From DATFVA01 sp963764235 (GTDB taxonomy: Bacteria; Bacteroidota; Ignavibacteria; Ignavibacteriales; Ignavibacteriaceae), in the NCBI GenBank assembly GCA_963764235.1, contig CAVXRO010000006.1, positions 248,001 through 312,000 on the forward strand: a stretch of DNA of 64,000 nt, written 5' to 3'. Shown here one piece after another: positions 17,049 to 26,555 of this stretch (position 1 is the stretch's first letter; every line of letters begins with the position of its first letter). The translations under genes were made by a program, and so were the position numbers. The notes beneath the pieces are model-generated. The model did not search any database, was not told where the DNA came from, and saw only the letters and a list, made by a program, of their open reading frames with translations.

Positions 17049-18929
17049 ATGATGAATAATTACGATATAATAGTAGTTGGCGGCGGACATGCAGGCATTG
17101 AAGCCAGTGCGTCTGCTGCAAATATGGGATGTTCGGTTGCACTTGTGACTATGGACAGGTACGCCATTGGGAGAATGTCGTGCAACCCCGCAATCGGAGG
17201 AACAGCGAAAGGTCACCTGGTCCGGGAAATTGATGCCCTTGGCGGTTTAATGGGCTTAATCGCTGATAAAACAGGCATTCAGTTCCGAATGCTCAATAAA
17301 TCCAAGGGTCCTGCTGTTTGGTCTCCTCGCTGCCAATCTGACAGAAAGCTTTATTCGGAAGAAGCATATAGACAAATAAACAGTATCCCGCATCTTGAGA
17401 TCGTGGAAGACGCTGTAATAGATATTCTGACTGAAAATGGTTCTGTGACAGGCGTGCTCACGGCCAAAGGAAAAGAGATTAAATGCAAAGCAGTGGTTTT
17501 GTCCTCAGGGACATTTCTGAACGGATTGATGCATACGGGACTCATATCTACAAGCGGGGGACGTTACGGTGAAAAACCCGCAACTGGAATTACTGAAACT
17601 TTATTAAAACTGGGTTTTGAGTCGGGAAGATTAAAAACCGGAACCCCTCCCCGACTGGCTAAAGATTCCATAGACTGGGATGCCGTAGACGTTCAGCCGG
17701 GGGATCAGGATCCTCAGCCTTTTTCTTTTAAGACAGATAAAAACGATTTTCCATATCTGCCTCAGGTTCCATGTCATATTACGTATACAAGTGAGAAGGT
17801 TCATAAGATCCTTGAAAAGGGCTTTAATGATTCCCCTATGTTTACCGGGAGGATTAAAGGAGTAGGACCGCGGTACTGCCCTTCTATTGAAGATAAGATA
17901 GTTCGCTTTGCAGAGAAAAAGCAGCATCAGCTGTTCCTTGAACCAGAAGGGTTAGACAGCGACCTGATCTATTTAAATGGATTCTCCTCCTCCCTGCCGG
18001 CGGAAATCCAATCGGAAGCAATCCGGCAGATAAAAGGTCTGGAGAACGTCGAAATGATCCGCCCCGGTTATGCAGTGGAGTACGATTTCTTCCCTCCCCA
18101 CCAGGTAGATCTGACACTGGAAACAAAGCTGGTAAAAGGACTTTACTTTGCGGGACAAATAAACGGTACTTCCGGTTATGAAGAAGCTGCAGCTCAGGGA
18201 ATTGTTGCCGGTATAAATGCCGCACTGAAAATTCAGGGCCGTCCTGAATTCGTTTTGAAAAGAAGTGAAGCTTATATCGGTGTGCTTATAGATGACCTGG
18301 TTAATAAGTCAACCGATGAACCTTACAGAATGTTTACTTCAAGGGCTGAATATAGATTGCTTTTAAGGCAGGATAATGCAGACCGCCGGCTTATGAAATT
18401 TGGCTGTGACTTTGGGTTGATTGAAAAAGATAAATATGAAGACCTTGATAAGAGAGATAATCTTATAAACGAAAGTATAAATCTTTTAAATACACTGAAG
18501 CTGCATGCGCGGGATATAAATCCGCTTCTAAAAAATAAGGGGCTTAATGGCATCGATTCTACCGAAACCATCTCAAAACTCTGCAAGCGTCCCGAGCTTA
18601 CACTCGATGAGCTTCTCAGGGTAAACGGCTTCGGCGGAGAGAGGCTGGTGCAGGAATTACTAAATGACCCGGTTTCACTTAATCAAGTCGAGATCGAATT
18701 AAAATATGAGGGTTATCTGAAAAGGCAGGAAGAAAATATCCTAAGACTGGAAAGATATGAAGAAGTTAATATTCCTTTAACGTTAAACTATTCACAGATA
18801 AAAGGATTATCAACCGAGGGCCGTGAAAAGCTAAACCGCGTCAAGCCTCGCTCCATAGGGCAGGCAGGCCGTATATCAGGAGTTACACCTTCAGATATTT
18901 CTATTTTATTGGTATATTTGAAAAACTAA
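17049..18929 (+). CDS. mnmG: tRNA uridine-5-carboxymethylaminomethyl modification enzyme MnmG
   Basis: 626 residues, full length. It begins with the FAD dinucleotide-binding motif VVGGGHAGIEAS, then SCNPAIGGTAKGHLVREIDA, the GidA signature TGTPPRL near 198 and QINGTSGYEEAAAQG near 375. The C-terminal helical domain that contacts MnmE follows. It works with MnmE as a heterotetramer using FAD, NADH and methylene-THF on tRNA wobble uridines. Two adjacent ATG codons (17049, 17052) could each serve as start. rsmG follows after 15 bp. Confidence 0.97.
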   Translation: MMNNYDIIVVGGGHAGIEASASAANMGCSVALVTMDRYAIGRMSCNPAIGGTAKGHLVREIDALGGLMGLIADKTGIQFRMLNKSKGPAVWSPRCQSDRKLYSEEAYRQINSIPHLEIVEDAVIDILTENGSVTGVLTAKGKEIKCKAVVLSSGTFLNGLMHTGLISTSGGRYGEKPATGITETLLKLGFESGRLKTGTPPRLAKDSIDWDAVDVQPGDQDPQPFSFKTDKNDFPYLPQVPCHITYTSEKVHKILEKGFNDSPMFTGRIKGVGPRYCPSIEDKIVRFAEKKQHQLFLEPEGLDSDLIYLNGFSSSLPAEIQSEAIRQIKGLENVEMIRPGYAVEYDFFPPHQVDLTLETKLVKGLYFAGQINGTSGYEEAAAQGIVAGINAALKIQGRPEFVLKRSEAYIGVLIDDLVNKSTDEPYRMFTSRAEYRLLLRQDNADRRLMKFGCDFGLIEKDKYEDLDKRDNLINESINLLNTLKLHARDINPLLKNKGLNGIDSTETISKLCKRPELTLDELLRVNGFGGERLVQELLNDPVSLNQVEIELKYEGYLKRQEENILRLERYEEVNIPLTLNYSQIKGLSTEGREKLNRVKPRSIGQAGRISGVTPSDISILLVYLKN

Positions 18930-18944
18930 TTTTAGGGAACTTTT

Positions 18945-19628
18945 ATGGTGGATGTCCAGGAACAATACCTCAAAGAATTGCAGTCATTTTATTGGGAAAA
19001 CGCATTTACTCCCGATATCATGAAAATTGAACGTCTGGCTTATTTTGCTGAGTTAGTTGCCGAAAAAAATGAGTCAGTAAATCTGATTTCACGACGGGAT
19101 ATAGGTAATATAATTGAGAATCACGTTTTTCTCTGCTCCTATATTACTAAGTTTGTTCCGGAAAAAGCTACACGTTTTCTGGATATCGGTACAGGAGGCG
19201 GATTCCCCGGGATTCCGCTCGCAATTATTCGTCCTGAACTCCAGGGTATTCTGGTCGATTCAACGAATAAAAAGATAAACGCCGTAACAGAGTTTATAGA
19301 TAAATTAAAACTCGGAAACGTTATGGCAGAGAATGACAGGGTTGAAAGTCCCGAGTTTATTGAAAAATACAAAGACAGTTTCGATCTTATTGTCAGTCGT
19401 GCTTCTGTTCCTCTTATTATTCTCTTCCGCTATTCTCTTCCTTTAATTAAAGAGAAAGCTTACATGCTTGCAATAAAAGGGGGGGATCTCAATACAGAAT
19501 ATCAGAAGGCTGAGATGAAATATAAATCTTACATCAAGAAGTCAACCATTTTTGAACTTTACTATAAACCAACGAACGTCCGCAACCAGAAAGGAAAGAA
19601 GTTAGTTTTACTGGAACTCCATAAATGA
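18945..19628 (+). CDS. rsmG: 16S rRNA (guanine527-N7)-methyltransferase RsmG
   Basis: 227 residues, usual length for RsmG/GidB. The SAM-binding motif FLDIGTGGGFPGIPLAI lies near residue 77, preceded by the helical region with VNLISRRD. The later SRAS near 149 and the KG-containing strand (AIKGGD) are conserved in the family. It methylates G527 in the 530 loop of 16S rRNA. It directly follows mnmG, as in many bacteria near the origin, and its TGA overlaps the murQ ATG by 4 bp, so the two are translationally coupled. Confidence 0.95.
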   Translation: MVDVQEQYLKELQSFYWENAFTPDIMKIERLAYFAELVAEKNESVNLISRRDIGNIIENHVFLCSYITKFVPEKATRFLDIGTGGGFPGIPLAIIRPELQGILVDSTNKKINAVTEFIDKLKLGNVMAENDRVESPEFIEKYKDSFDLIVSRASVPLIILFRYSLPLIKEKAYMLAIKGGDLNTEYQKAEMKYKSYIKKSTIFELYYKPTNVRNQKGKKLVLLELHK

Positions 19629-20554
19629 GTTCTTCCCCTGATAAGAAGAAGTTGTTCGAAGAGATAAGTTCACTTAAAACAGAAGCCCGTAATGCTGCTT
19701 CAAGGAATATTGATACAGCTTCTGTCGGTGAAATTCTTAAGATTATAAATGACGAAGATAAGACTGTTCCTTCCGCTGTAGAAAAAGAAATTCCCTATAT
19801 CGAAAAAGCTGTGGATCTCATTACTGCTTCCTTTAAAGCAGGGGGGAGATTGGTTTATTTTGGAGCCGGTACAAGCGGAAGACTTGGCGTTATAGATGCA
19901 GCCGAATGCCCTCCAACTTTCGGCACTGATCCTGAACTTGTTCAGGGGTATATTGCAGGCGGAAAAGAAGCGATGTTCCGGGCGCAGGAGGGAGCTGAGG
20001 ATTATGAAGAGAATGGTGCTGCCGATGTTGTTAAAGCCGGAGTAAATAAAAATGATATCGTATGTGGTATTGCCGCCAGCAAAAGAACTCCCTATGTAAT
20101 CGGTGCAGTTAAAAAGGCAAAGCAGCTTGGTGCCAAAACACTTTATATTACCTGTAATCCGCGGAGCGAGTTTAATATTAGAGAAGTTGACGTTGCTATT
20201 TGTCCTTACGTGGGTCCCGAAGTTGTAATGGGCTCTACAAGAATGAAGAGCGGAACAGCTCAGAAACTGGTACTGAATATGCTTACAACAGCTTCAATGA
20301 TACGCCTCGGCAAGGTATATGAAAATATGATGATCGATCTCCAGATGACTAACAAGAAGCTGGTTGAAAGGTCGAAACGGATAATAATGACTATTACCGG
20401 ACTTTCATATGAAGCCGCAGAAGAGTATCTTGAGAGAGCCGGCGGCCACGTAAAAACGGCCCTGGTGATGATACTGGCTAAAGTCGATGCAGATGATGCA
20501 CGCAGCCGGTTGAAAAAGGTAGCCGGCTTTGTAAGAAAAGCTATTGAAATATAA
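19625..20554 (+). CDS. murQ: N-acetylmuramic acid 6-phosphate etherase
   Basis: 309 residues, matching MurQ, which cleaves the lactyl ether of MurNAc-6-phosphate to GlcNAc-6-phosphate and D-lactate during cell-wall recycling. The SIS domain shows FGAGTSGRLGVIDAAECPP near residue 78. The catalytic-loop Glu lies in EGAEDYEENG, STRMKSGTAQK is near 204, and a C-terminal UBA-like helical segment follows. No anhMurNAc kinase or MurNAc PTS gene is adjacent. Overlap with rsmG suggests it is carried on the mnmE-mnmG-rsmG transcript. Confidence 0.95.
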   Translation: MSSSPDKKKLFEEISSLKTEARNAASRNIDTASVGEILKIINDEDKTVPSAVEKEIPYIEKAVDLITASFKAGGRLVYFGAGTSGRLGVIDAAECPPTFGTDPELVQGYIAGGKEAMFRAQEGAEDYEENGAADVVKAGVNKNDIVCGIAASKRTPYVIGAVKKAKQLGAKTLYITCNPRSEFNIREVDVAICPYVGPEVVMGSTRMKSGTAQKLVLNMLTTASMIRLGKVYENMMIDLQMTNKKLVERSKRIIMTITGLSYEAAEEYLERAGGHVKTALVMILAKVDADDARSRLKKVAGFVRKAIEI

Positions 20555-20572
20555 CAACAAATTTCTGGGTCT

Positions 20573-20881
20573 ATGAAAAATTATACCTGGAGCTACGATA
20601 AAGAAAGCGTTCCCATCCCGGTTAAGATCGAGTTTATCTTAAAATACGGCGACCTGGATGAAATTGATGAAGTCATCAAAGAATTCGGTGCTGAATACTG
20701 CAGAGAAATCTGGATTAAAAAAATAATATCAGACGTAAGATTTAAGAAATTAAATTATTTCCTCGCAAGGTTCATTTTTAATATTTCATCCGATAGAAAC
20801 ACGATTCTAAAATTTTTAGAAGAAAACCAGAGATGGAGGTTCAAAGAAGTAAAACCCGAACTTGCCAGGAACAAGAGTTAG
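20573..20881 (+). CDS. Putative antitoxin partner of AbiEii-like toxin (DUF6922-like)
   Basis: 102 residues, no signal peptide or membrane segment. The central stretch (VKIEFILKYGDLDEIDEVIK, then AEYCREIWI) resembles the small helical proteins, annotated DUF6922 or similar, that precede AbiEii/AbiGii nucleotidyltransferase genes in Bacteroidota relatives. It lies 18 bp after murQ and 27 bp before the toxin-like gene, the antitoxin-first arrangement expected for these pairs. The assignment rests mainly on this context, so an unrelated small protein remains possible. Confidence 0.6.
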   Translation: MKNYTWSYDKESVPIPVKIEFILKYGDLDEIDEVIKEFGAEYCREIWIKKIISDVRFKKLNYFLARFIFNISSDRNTILKFLEENQRWRFKEVKPELARNKS

Positions 20882-20908
20882 TCTTTCTATTAATCAAAGA
20901 TAAGTTTT

Positions 20909-21568
20909 ATGAAGACAGAGGAATTTAAGGTTAAAGAATACCTTGATCCTAAAACAGCCGAAATTTTAAGTTCACTTTCCAAAATAGAGGAAATTAAAAA
21001 CTTTACATTAGTCGGCGGTTCGGCTCTTTCTTTACATCTACATCATCGGATTTCAGAGGATCTGGATTTTTTTACATGGCATCAAAAATTAGATGCTGCA
21101 GGTATTGATCCTATTTTAAAAGCTATTGCCGCCTTATATCCCACAAAAATAGTTAATAATTATTCTGATGGATTAGATCTTAGCATTAATGGCGTTAAAG
21201 TAACATTCTTTGCAAATTACTGGGATAAATTAAAGGAGAGAGAAAGTTTATTAAACAAATCATTCATTGGTAGATTAGAATTAATCACCGCAATGAAAAC
21301 CAATGCACTTTCTTTGAGGGCAAGGTTTCGTGATTATTATGATTTATATGTGATCACAAAACAAGTATTTGATATAAACAAAGTATTAGAAATTTCATTA
21401 GAATATATTCCCGGCATGACAAAAAAGATTTTCGCTATGCAACTGGTATATACCGAGGATATCGAAGATGAGAATATAAAACATCTTAGTCCGGCATATG
21501 ATGTTTCTCTGACTGACATCAGAATATTTTTCGAAGATGAAATTAAGAAATTATTGGCAGCAGATTAA
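20909..21568 (+). CDS. AbiEii/AbiGii-type nucleotidyltransferase toxin
   Basis: 219 residues. The hallmark of the family is present: GGSALSLHLHHRISEDLDFF near residues 36-55, i.e. the GG(S/T)-x-L motif and the D-x-D metal pair of a minimal nucleotidyltransferase. A second conserved region is LELITAMKTNALSLRARFRD near 130, with K and R/D residues, followed by DLYVI. In characterised systems such proteins are toxins of type IV toxin-antitoxin pairs involved in phage abortive infection, some modifying tRNA. Here the pair sits between murQ and mfd. Toxin activity is inferred from the family. Confidence 0.82.
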   Translation: MKTEEFKVKEYLDPKTAEILSSLSKIEEIKNFTLVGGSALSLHLHHRISEDLDFFTWHQKLDAAGIDPILKAIAALYPTKIVNNYSDGLDLSINGVKVTFFANYWDKLKERESLLNKSFIGRLELITAMKTNALSLRARFRDYYDLYVITKQVFDINKVLEISLEYIPGMTKKIFAMQLVYTEDIEDENIKHLSPAYDVSLTDIRIFFEDEIKKLLAAD

Positions 21569-21722
21569 ATACTTAAAGCTTTAAGCAACAAATACGAACT
21601 TTTAGAGTATAATATTGTACATTATTAGATTTCTATTAGTTGTTAGTAGCAACTAAAAGCGACGTTGATAAATATCCAGGCCCGAAATTGCAGCCGGCGG
21701 TGATTGCGGCAGTTACGGATTT

Positions 21723-24700
21723 ATGAATTACATAGTTAAAGAATTTCTAGACACTAAGGTTATCAAGAATATCCAGTGGATAATTACGTCCGGTTCCGCA
21801 GATAAAGAACCTTTTTATGTATCTCCTCTTTACGGCTCATCTAAAAGTTTTCTCATAAATGGACTTTCAAACAAAGAAAAACAGCTGGTTATCCTTCTGC
21901 CCGATTCAAAAGCAGTAGACGAACTCAAGGTTGAACTAACCGTTCTGGGACTATCAGATAAGCTTCTTGTTGTAAATGAGTTTCGTCCCGAACCTCTCCA
22001 GGAAACCCTAACAGAAATTACAAAACGCGATAAATTTATTCTTTTATCCACGTATAATATCCTTAATTGCGAACTTCCTTCACGGGAAAGAGTCAGTGAG
22101 CAGACCACGCATATCCAGGTAGGTGGAAATCTGTCCTATAACGATGTAATTGAATACTTGAATCTGCTCAATTACCAAAAAGATAAATTCGTAGAAGCGC
22201 CGGGAGATTATTCGCAGCGTGGTTCAATTATCGATTTCTGGTCGTATAGTGAGAAAAATCCGGTAAGACTCGAATTTGACGGTGACTTCCTTGAATCGAT
22301 CAGGTACTTCGATCCTGAAAGTCAGCGTTCAATTGAACAGATTGCAGAGGTTACTCTTGCAGCCTCATTAAGCAGTAGTGACGACGGGGGTTTTACAGAT
22401 ATTTTTTCATACCTGGATGATCCATTAATACTTGCCTCCTCTTTTGAACTTAAGAATAATAAATCTGATGGGTTCAATTGTTTTGCCGAACTGAATCCCG
22501 TTAAACCCGAAGTGCCGCCGGCTGAAGTACCCGATGACACAACTAATGTGGATGAATTTCCTGCCGAACAGGAGGATGAAGAAGAACTAATTACCGTTGA
22601 AGCAGATCATTCTGAAGATTATAAGAAGTACCTGGCTGTTCCGGGAACAAAATGGGTACTCGAAGAAGAGCTGGGAGGAGGAAAAGGGAGGATCGAAACA
22701 GGAATTTCCGATTCCCCATCAATAAATTCGAATTATGAGATACTCTTTAACACCCTTAAAGATTATGCAGAGAAGAGTTTCCGGATCATTATTACTTCAG
22801 AGAATGCGCTGCAGACGTCACGTCTCAGGGATCTTTTAAGCGAATTTAAAAAGGAACTCGCCGCTTTAATCGAATCCGGCAAAGTAAAAATTGAGACCCT
22901 CGCAATTAAGAAGGGGTTCCTTTTAAAAGAAGAAAAATTGCTTATCCTTACCGACTACGAGATCTTCAATAAACCATATAGAACGAAGATACCAACTTCG
23001 CGTAAATACAAAAAATCTAAGTCTAAAGCATTTGCATCAATTAAGAGAGGGGATTTTGTTGTTCATGAAGATTATGGAATCGGCAGATACACGGGCCTTG
23101 AAACAATACGGATAGGCGAGGCAGAACAGGAATCGATGAAGCTCCAGTTTGCAGAAGGGGGAATTGTTTATGTTAACCTCAACTACCTTACACTCGTAAA
23201 AAAATATTCCTCAAATGATAATCTTAGTCCTGCTCTTTCAACTCTCGGTACAGCCGATTGGGTAAACACCAAGACTAAAACAAAGAAGAAAATTAAAGAA
23301 GCAGCCCGCGAGCTTATTGAGCTTTATGCCAGGAGAAAAGCAACGCAGGGGTATTCTTTCGGTACAGACACAGTGTGGCAGAAGGAACTTGAAGCATCAT
23401 TCCTTTATGAAGATACGCCCGACCAGGAGAAAGTAACCGAAGAGATAAAAACCGATATGGAAGCGGAGAACCCGATGGACAGGCTGGTCTGCGGAGATGT
23501 TGGTTTTGGTAAAACTGAAGTCGCAGTGCGTGCTGCATTTAAAGCAGTGCAGGATGGAAAACAGGCTGCGGTGCTTGTGCCTACGACCATCCTTGCAGAA
23601 CAGCATTATAATACATTTAAAGACAGGCTCACCCAGTTCCCGGTCTCCGTTGAGGTGATGTCAAGGTTCCAGTCTAAAAAAAGGCAGACGGAAATTGCAG
23701 GCAGTCTGAAGGAGGGAAAGGTTGATGTAGTAATAGGTACACATCGTCTTCTTTCTAAGGATATCGCTTTCAAGGATCTTGGTCTCTTAATAATCGATGA
23801 AGAACACAGGTTTGGAGTCAAGGCCAAAGAGAAGCTTCGTTCTTATAAAGTCAATGTTGATACGCTGACACTTACCGCAACTCCCATTCCCCGTACACTC
23901 AATCTATCTCTCCTCGGTGCGCGGGATCTATCGATCATTGCAACGCCTCCGCCGAACAGGCAGCCGATATATACACAGGTTGCAATTTTTGATATCCATA
24001 AAATCAAAGAATGGATAATGACCGAACTAAGGAGGAACGGACAGGTTTATTTTGTGCATGATCGCGTGCATTCAATTGAAAAGCTGGCAGGCTACATCCA
24101 CAAATACATTCCTGATATCCGGGTGGCAATTGCACATGGACAGATGAAGGCAAGTCAGCTCGAGAACGTTATTCACGGTTTTCTAAACAGGGAGTATGAT
24201 GTTCTGCTTTCAACAAAGATCATCGAATCAGGTATAGATATTCCCAATGTCAATACAATCATCGTAAACCGTGCCGACAGGTTTGGACTTGCGGAGCTTC
24301 ACCAGCTTCGCGGAAGAGTAGGAAGATCAAACCGACAAGCCTATGCATATTTTATAGTTCCGTCGCTTAACGGGATCAACAAAAAAGCATTAAGAAGACT
24401 TCAGGCAATAGAAGAATTTACAGATGTGGGCGCCGGTTTTAACATCTCTATGCGTGATCTTGAAATAAGAGGAGCAGGAAATCTTCTGGGCACGGAACAG
24501 ACCGGGTTTATTAATGAAGTTGGGTTCGATTTATATGTAAAGATGATCAATGAAGCGGTAGAAGAACTAAAGTACCAGGAATTCAAAGAAATATTTAAGA
24601 GTCTGCCCAAACAGGAAGAGAGAACCGAACCTACTATTGATACATATTTCGATATCGGCATCCCAAAAGACTATATGCCGGAGCAGATGGACAGGTTGAA

Positions 24701-25145
24701 TTTTTATACTTCCCTCTATTCTATTAGTGAAATTTCAGAGCTTGAAGAACTCACTGAAGAAATGAAAGACAGGTTCGGACCTCTACCCCTGCTGGTTCAG
24801 CGACTGCTTGCTGCGGCATCCCTCAAACTTTATTCTTCCTATGCCTTATTCGAAAGGATAATTATCCAGAGAAAAAACATCTTTATTATCCTGCCCAAAG
24901 GAGATAAAGAAGATTATTACAAATACAGGTTCGTTGAGCTTATGCGCTTCATTATGGATAATTATAAAGACAAGATAAAATTCAATCAGCAGAAGGAAGT
25001 ATTAAAGTTCTCAATCCCGAACAATTTCGAATCCCCCGAGAGACTTCTCGACTTTCTTATCAGCTTCAGCAGGGAAGTAATGGATCTGTTCAAACAGCAA
25101 AACCCCGAACCTGCAGATAATGTTGAGACTAGCGAAAAGGGGTAA
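21723..25145 (+). CDS. mfd: Transcription-repair-coupling factor Mfd
   Basis: 1140 residues. It removes stalled RNA polymerase at DNA lesions and recruits UvrA. The N-terminal UvrB-like domains (about 1-250) carry GDYSQRGSIIDFWSY near 160. An acidic, Pro/Glu-rich stretch (about 258-300) looks like a lineage-specific disordered insertion. The CarD-like RNA-polymerase interaction domain (RGDFVVHEDYGIGRYTGLE) starts near 441. The RecG-like translocase shows Walker A GDVGFGKTEVA near 590, DEEHRFG near 691 and TATPIPRT near 717, then the TRG motif region and the C-terminal autoinhibitory D7 domain (about 975-1110). It is complete and convergent with the T9SS genes. Confidence 0.96.
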   Translation: MNYIVKEFLDTKVIKNIQWIITSGSADKEPFYVSPLYGSSKSFLINGLSNKEKQLVILLPDSKAVDELKVELTVLGLSDKLLVVNEFRPEPLQETLTEITKRDKFILLSTYNILNCELPSRERVSEQTTHIQVGGNLSYNDVIEYLNLLNYQKDKFVEAPGDYSQRGSIIDFWSYSEKNPVRLEFDGDFLESIRYFDPESQRSIEQIAEVTLAASLSSSDDGGFTDIFSYLDDPLILASSFELKNNKSDGFNCFAELNPVKPEVPPAEVPDDTTNVDEFPAEQEDEEELITVEADHSEDYKKYLAVPGTKWVLEEELGGGKGRIETGISDSPSINSNYEILFNTLKDYAEKSFRIIITSENALQTSRLRDLLSEFKKELAALIESGKVKIETLAIKKGFLLKEEKLLILTDYEIFNKPYRTKIPTSRKYKKSKSKAFASIKRGDFVVHEDYGIGRYTGLETIRIGEAEQESMKLQFAEGGIVYVNLNYLTLVKKYSSNDNLSPALSTLGTADWVNTKTKTKKKIKEAARELIELYARRKATQGYSFGTDTVWQKELEASFLYEDTPDQEKVTEEIKTDMEAENPMDRLVCGDVGFGKTEVAVRAAFKAVQDGKQAAVLVPTTILAEQHYNTFKDRLTQFPVSVEVMSRFQSKKRQTEIAGSLKEGKVDVVIGTHRLLSKDIAFKDLGLLIIDEEHRFGVKAKEKLRSYKVNVDTLTLTATPIPRTLNLSLLGARDLSIIATPPPNRQPIYTQVAIFDIHKIKEWIMTELRRNGQVYFVHDRVHSIEKLAGYIHKYIPDIRVAIAHGQMKASQLENVIHGFLNREYDVLLSTKIIESGIDIPNVNTIIVNRADRFGLAELHQLRGRVGRSNRQAYAYFIVPSLNGINKKALRRLQAIEEFTDVGAGFNISMRDLEIRGAGNLLGTEQTGFINEVGFDLYVKMINEAVEELKYQEFKEIFKSLPKQEERTEPTIDTYFDIGIPKDYMPEQMDRLNFYTSLYSISEISELEELTEEMKDRFGPLPLLVQRLLAAASLKLYSSYALFERIIIQRKNIFIILPKGDKEDYYKYRFVELMRFIMDNYKDKIKFNQQKEVLKFSIPNNFESPERLLDFLISFSREVMDLFKQQNPEPADNVETSEKG

Positions 25146-25162
25146 ACCCCGTAGTTTACCCC
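25139..25162 (-). terminator. Hairpin terminator overlapping the mfd stop
   Basis: Perfect 9-bp inverted repeat GGGGTAAAC / GTTTACCCC with a 6-base loop. The mfd stop codon lies inside the left arm. Only the minus-strand side carries a T run (TTTTCG), so it most likely ends the transcript of the 93-residue T9SS gene while also marking the end of mfd. Confidence 0.65.
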
Positions 25163-25176
25163 TGAAAAACGGATCA

Positions 25177-25458
25177 CTACTTAATTAACAGCATTTTCTT
25201 CATATCACTAAATTTACTGGCGTCCAGCTTATATATGTAAATATCCGATGGGAGATCCTTGGAGTTAAATTCTACAGTATATTTTCCTTCTGCCTGGTTT
25301 TCCTTCACCAATTCGGCAATTTCCCTTCCAAGCATATCGAAAATTTTCAAAGTAACATATTCCGGATTCTTTAAGCTGTAGGAAATTGAAGTTGAAGGGT
25401 TAGCGGAAATCGGAGATAAGGCTAAAATTATAGATAAAAGAAAAATAACCCTTCTCAT
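25177..25458 (-). CDS. Mini-protein: signal peptide joined directly to T9SS type A sorting domain
   Basis: 93 residues from the ATG at 25458. An AAAGGAGG lies 5 bases upstream and decides against an in-frame ATG seven codons earlier. Residues 1-19 form a signal peptide (MRRVIFLLSIILALSPISA). The rest is a T9SS sorting domain with the usual landmarks (SLKNPEYVTLKIFDMLGREI, LPSDIYIYKL, MKKMLLIK), of which only the last part of the NPFNPST motif remains. There is no passenger domain between them. It may be the product of an in-frame deletion of a larger secreted protein, or a genuine tiny T9SS substrate. It ends at a hairpin terminator. Confidence 0.75.
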   Translation of the reverse strand: MRRVIFLLSIILALSPISANPSTSISYSLKNPEYVTLKIFDMLGREIAELVKENQAEGKYTVEFNSKDLPSDIYIYKLDASKFSDMKKMLLIK

Positions 25459-25533
25459 AGGAACCTCCTTTAATTCCAAAAATGTACTGAAATGATTGTT
25501 AATATATTTTTCAGCTATGTTGGAAGATCTTCC

Positions 25534-26508
25534 TTATTTGAGCAAAATCATTTTCCTTGTTTGAACATAGTTGCCAGATTTTAACCGGCAAAAATATACT
25601 CCGCTTGGTAAATTATCCGCATTAAATTTAATTGAATATTTTCCGGTTTTAATTATATCATTTACCAGCGTTTTAATCTCTCTTCCTAACACATCATAAA
25701 TTTTTATAGTTACTAACCCGGAGACAGATATTTCATACTGCACTACCGTGCTATTATTAAATGGATTGGGATAATTCTGTGAAAGAGAAAATTTGTATTT
25801 ATAGTCTGGTTCACCTGCTATATCAGTAATGATATCAACCTTAAATAAGCCCTCACTAGAAGTACCAAAATAATATATGCCATTATTATCTTGTTTTATA
25901 TCTGTAATGGCAGTCCCAAAAATAGTTGGTTGTACAAAAAACTCCCAATTTGTACCATAATCTGTAGAAAGATAAACCTTATTTGTATCGTTATTTGAAA
26001 AAACAGTCGTTCCGGTAATTACTAATCCACTATCATTTGCATAAACTATGGGTACTGTATTTTCATTATTTAAAACCTGTTCCCATTCTAATCCAAAATC
26101 TGTTGAACGAGTTATCCCAGCTAAAGTTATATTCCTGCTGGATAGAAACACATACCCATTATTTAAAACGGAAATAGAATTATTTATTTCAAATGTATCA
26201 AATCCAGAATATAAAGATGTAAATGAATTCCCAAGATCAGTAGTTTTATATAAAACTAATTGAAAGGATTGAACACCTATTAACCAGAGTATATTGTCTT
26301 TATAAAATAAAGCCTTTGCACTTTCTCCGGTTTTAATTGGAAGAACTTCCCAGCTATTACCACCGTCAGTTGATTTTCTAAGGTTATAAAAAGTAGAGGT
26401 AAATAATGTATCATCATTTACCGCAAGAACATTATAAACCGGCATCAGTGTATCGGCTGTTAGGTTCGTTAATGTCCAGCTTTTACCCAAGTCAGTAGAT
26501 TTGAACAA
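25534..26508 (-). CDS. C-terminal part of a frameshifted T9SS-secreted repeat protein
   Basis: 324 residues counted from a TTG at 26508, but the frame is open to 26580 and the upstream residues (TPSNIIYAATQDEGLFKST) already look like the repeat, so this is not a natural start. It contains Ycf48/BNR-like repeats of the form K-S-T-D-x-G-x-S-W, then a type A T9SS sorting domain beginning SQNYPNPFNNSTVVQYEI near residue 250 and ending RKMILLK. It has no signal peptide of its own. It continues in a different frame from the gene at 26556-27716 and is best read as the second half of one broken gene. Confidence 0.75.
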   Translation of the reverse strand: MFKSTDLGKSWTLTNLTADTLMPVYNVLAVNDDTLFTSTFYNLRKSTDGGNSWEVLPIKTGESAKALFYKDNILWLIGVQSFQLVLYKTTDLGNSFTSLYSGFDTFEINNSISVLNNGYVFLSSRNITLAGITRSTDFGLEWEQVLNNENTVPIVYANDSGLVITGTTVFSNNDTNKVYLSTDYGTNWEFFVQPTIFGTAITDIKQDNNGIYYFGTSSEGLFKVDIITDIAGEPDYKYKFSLSQNYPNPFNNSTVVQYEISVSGLVTIKIYDVLGREIKTLVNDIIKTGKYSIKFNADNLPSGVYFCRLKSGNYVQTRKMILLK

Positions 26509-26555
26509 ACCTTCATCCTGTGTGGCAGCATAAATTATATTTGATGGGGTTATTG

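Noticed and set aside
16971..17060. Replication origin (oriC)
   Set aside because: parS sites and mnmE-mnmG indicate origin proximity, but no cluster of DnaA boxes or AT-rich unwinding element was seen, and dnaA is not present.
17884..18225. 113-codon minus-strand ORF inside mnmG
   Set aside because: Antisense shadow of the conserved mnmG gene; no start signal or motif.
21640..21665. TAGTTG-CAACTA hairpin between the toxin gene and mfd as a terminator
   Set aside because: Only a 6-bp stem and no T tract follows on either strand.
22041..22056. TTATCCACG as a DnaA box
   Set aside because: A single isolated match inside the mfd coding sequence, expected by chance.
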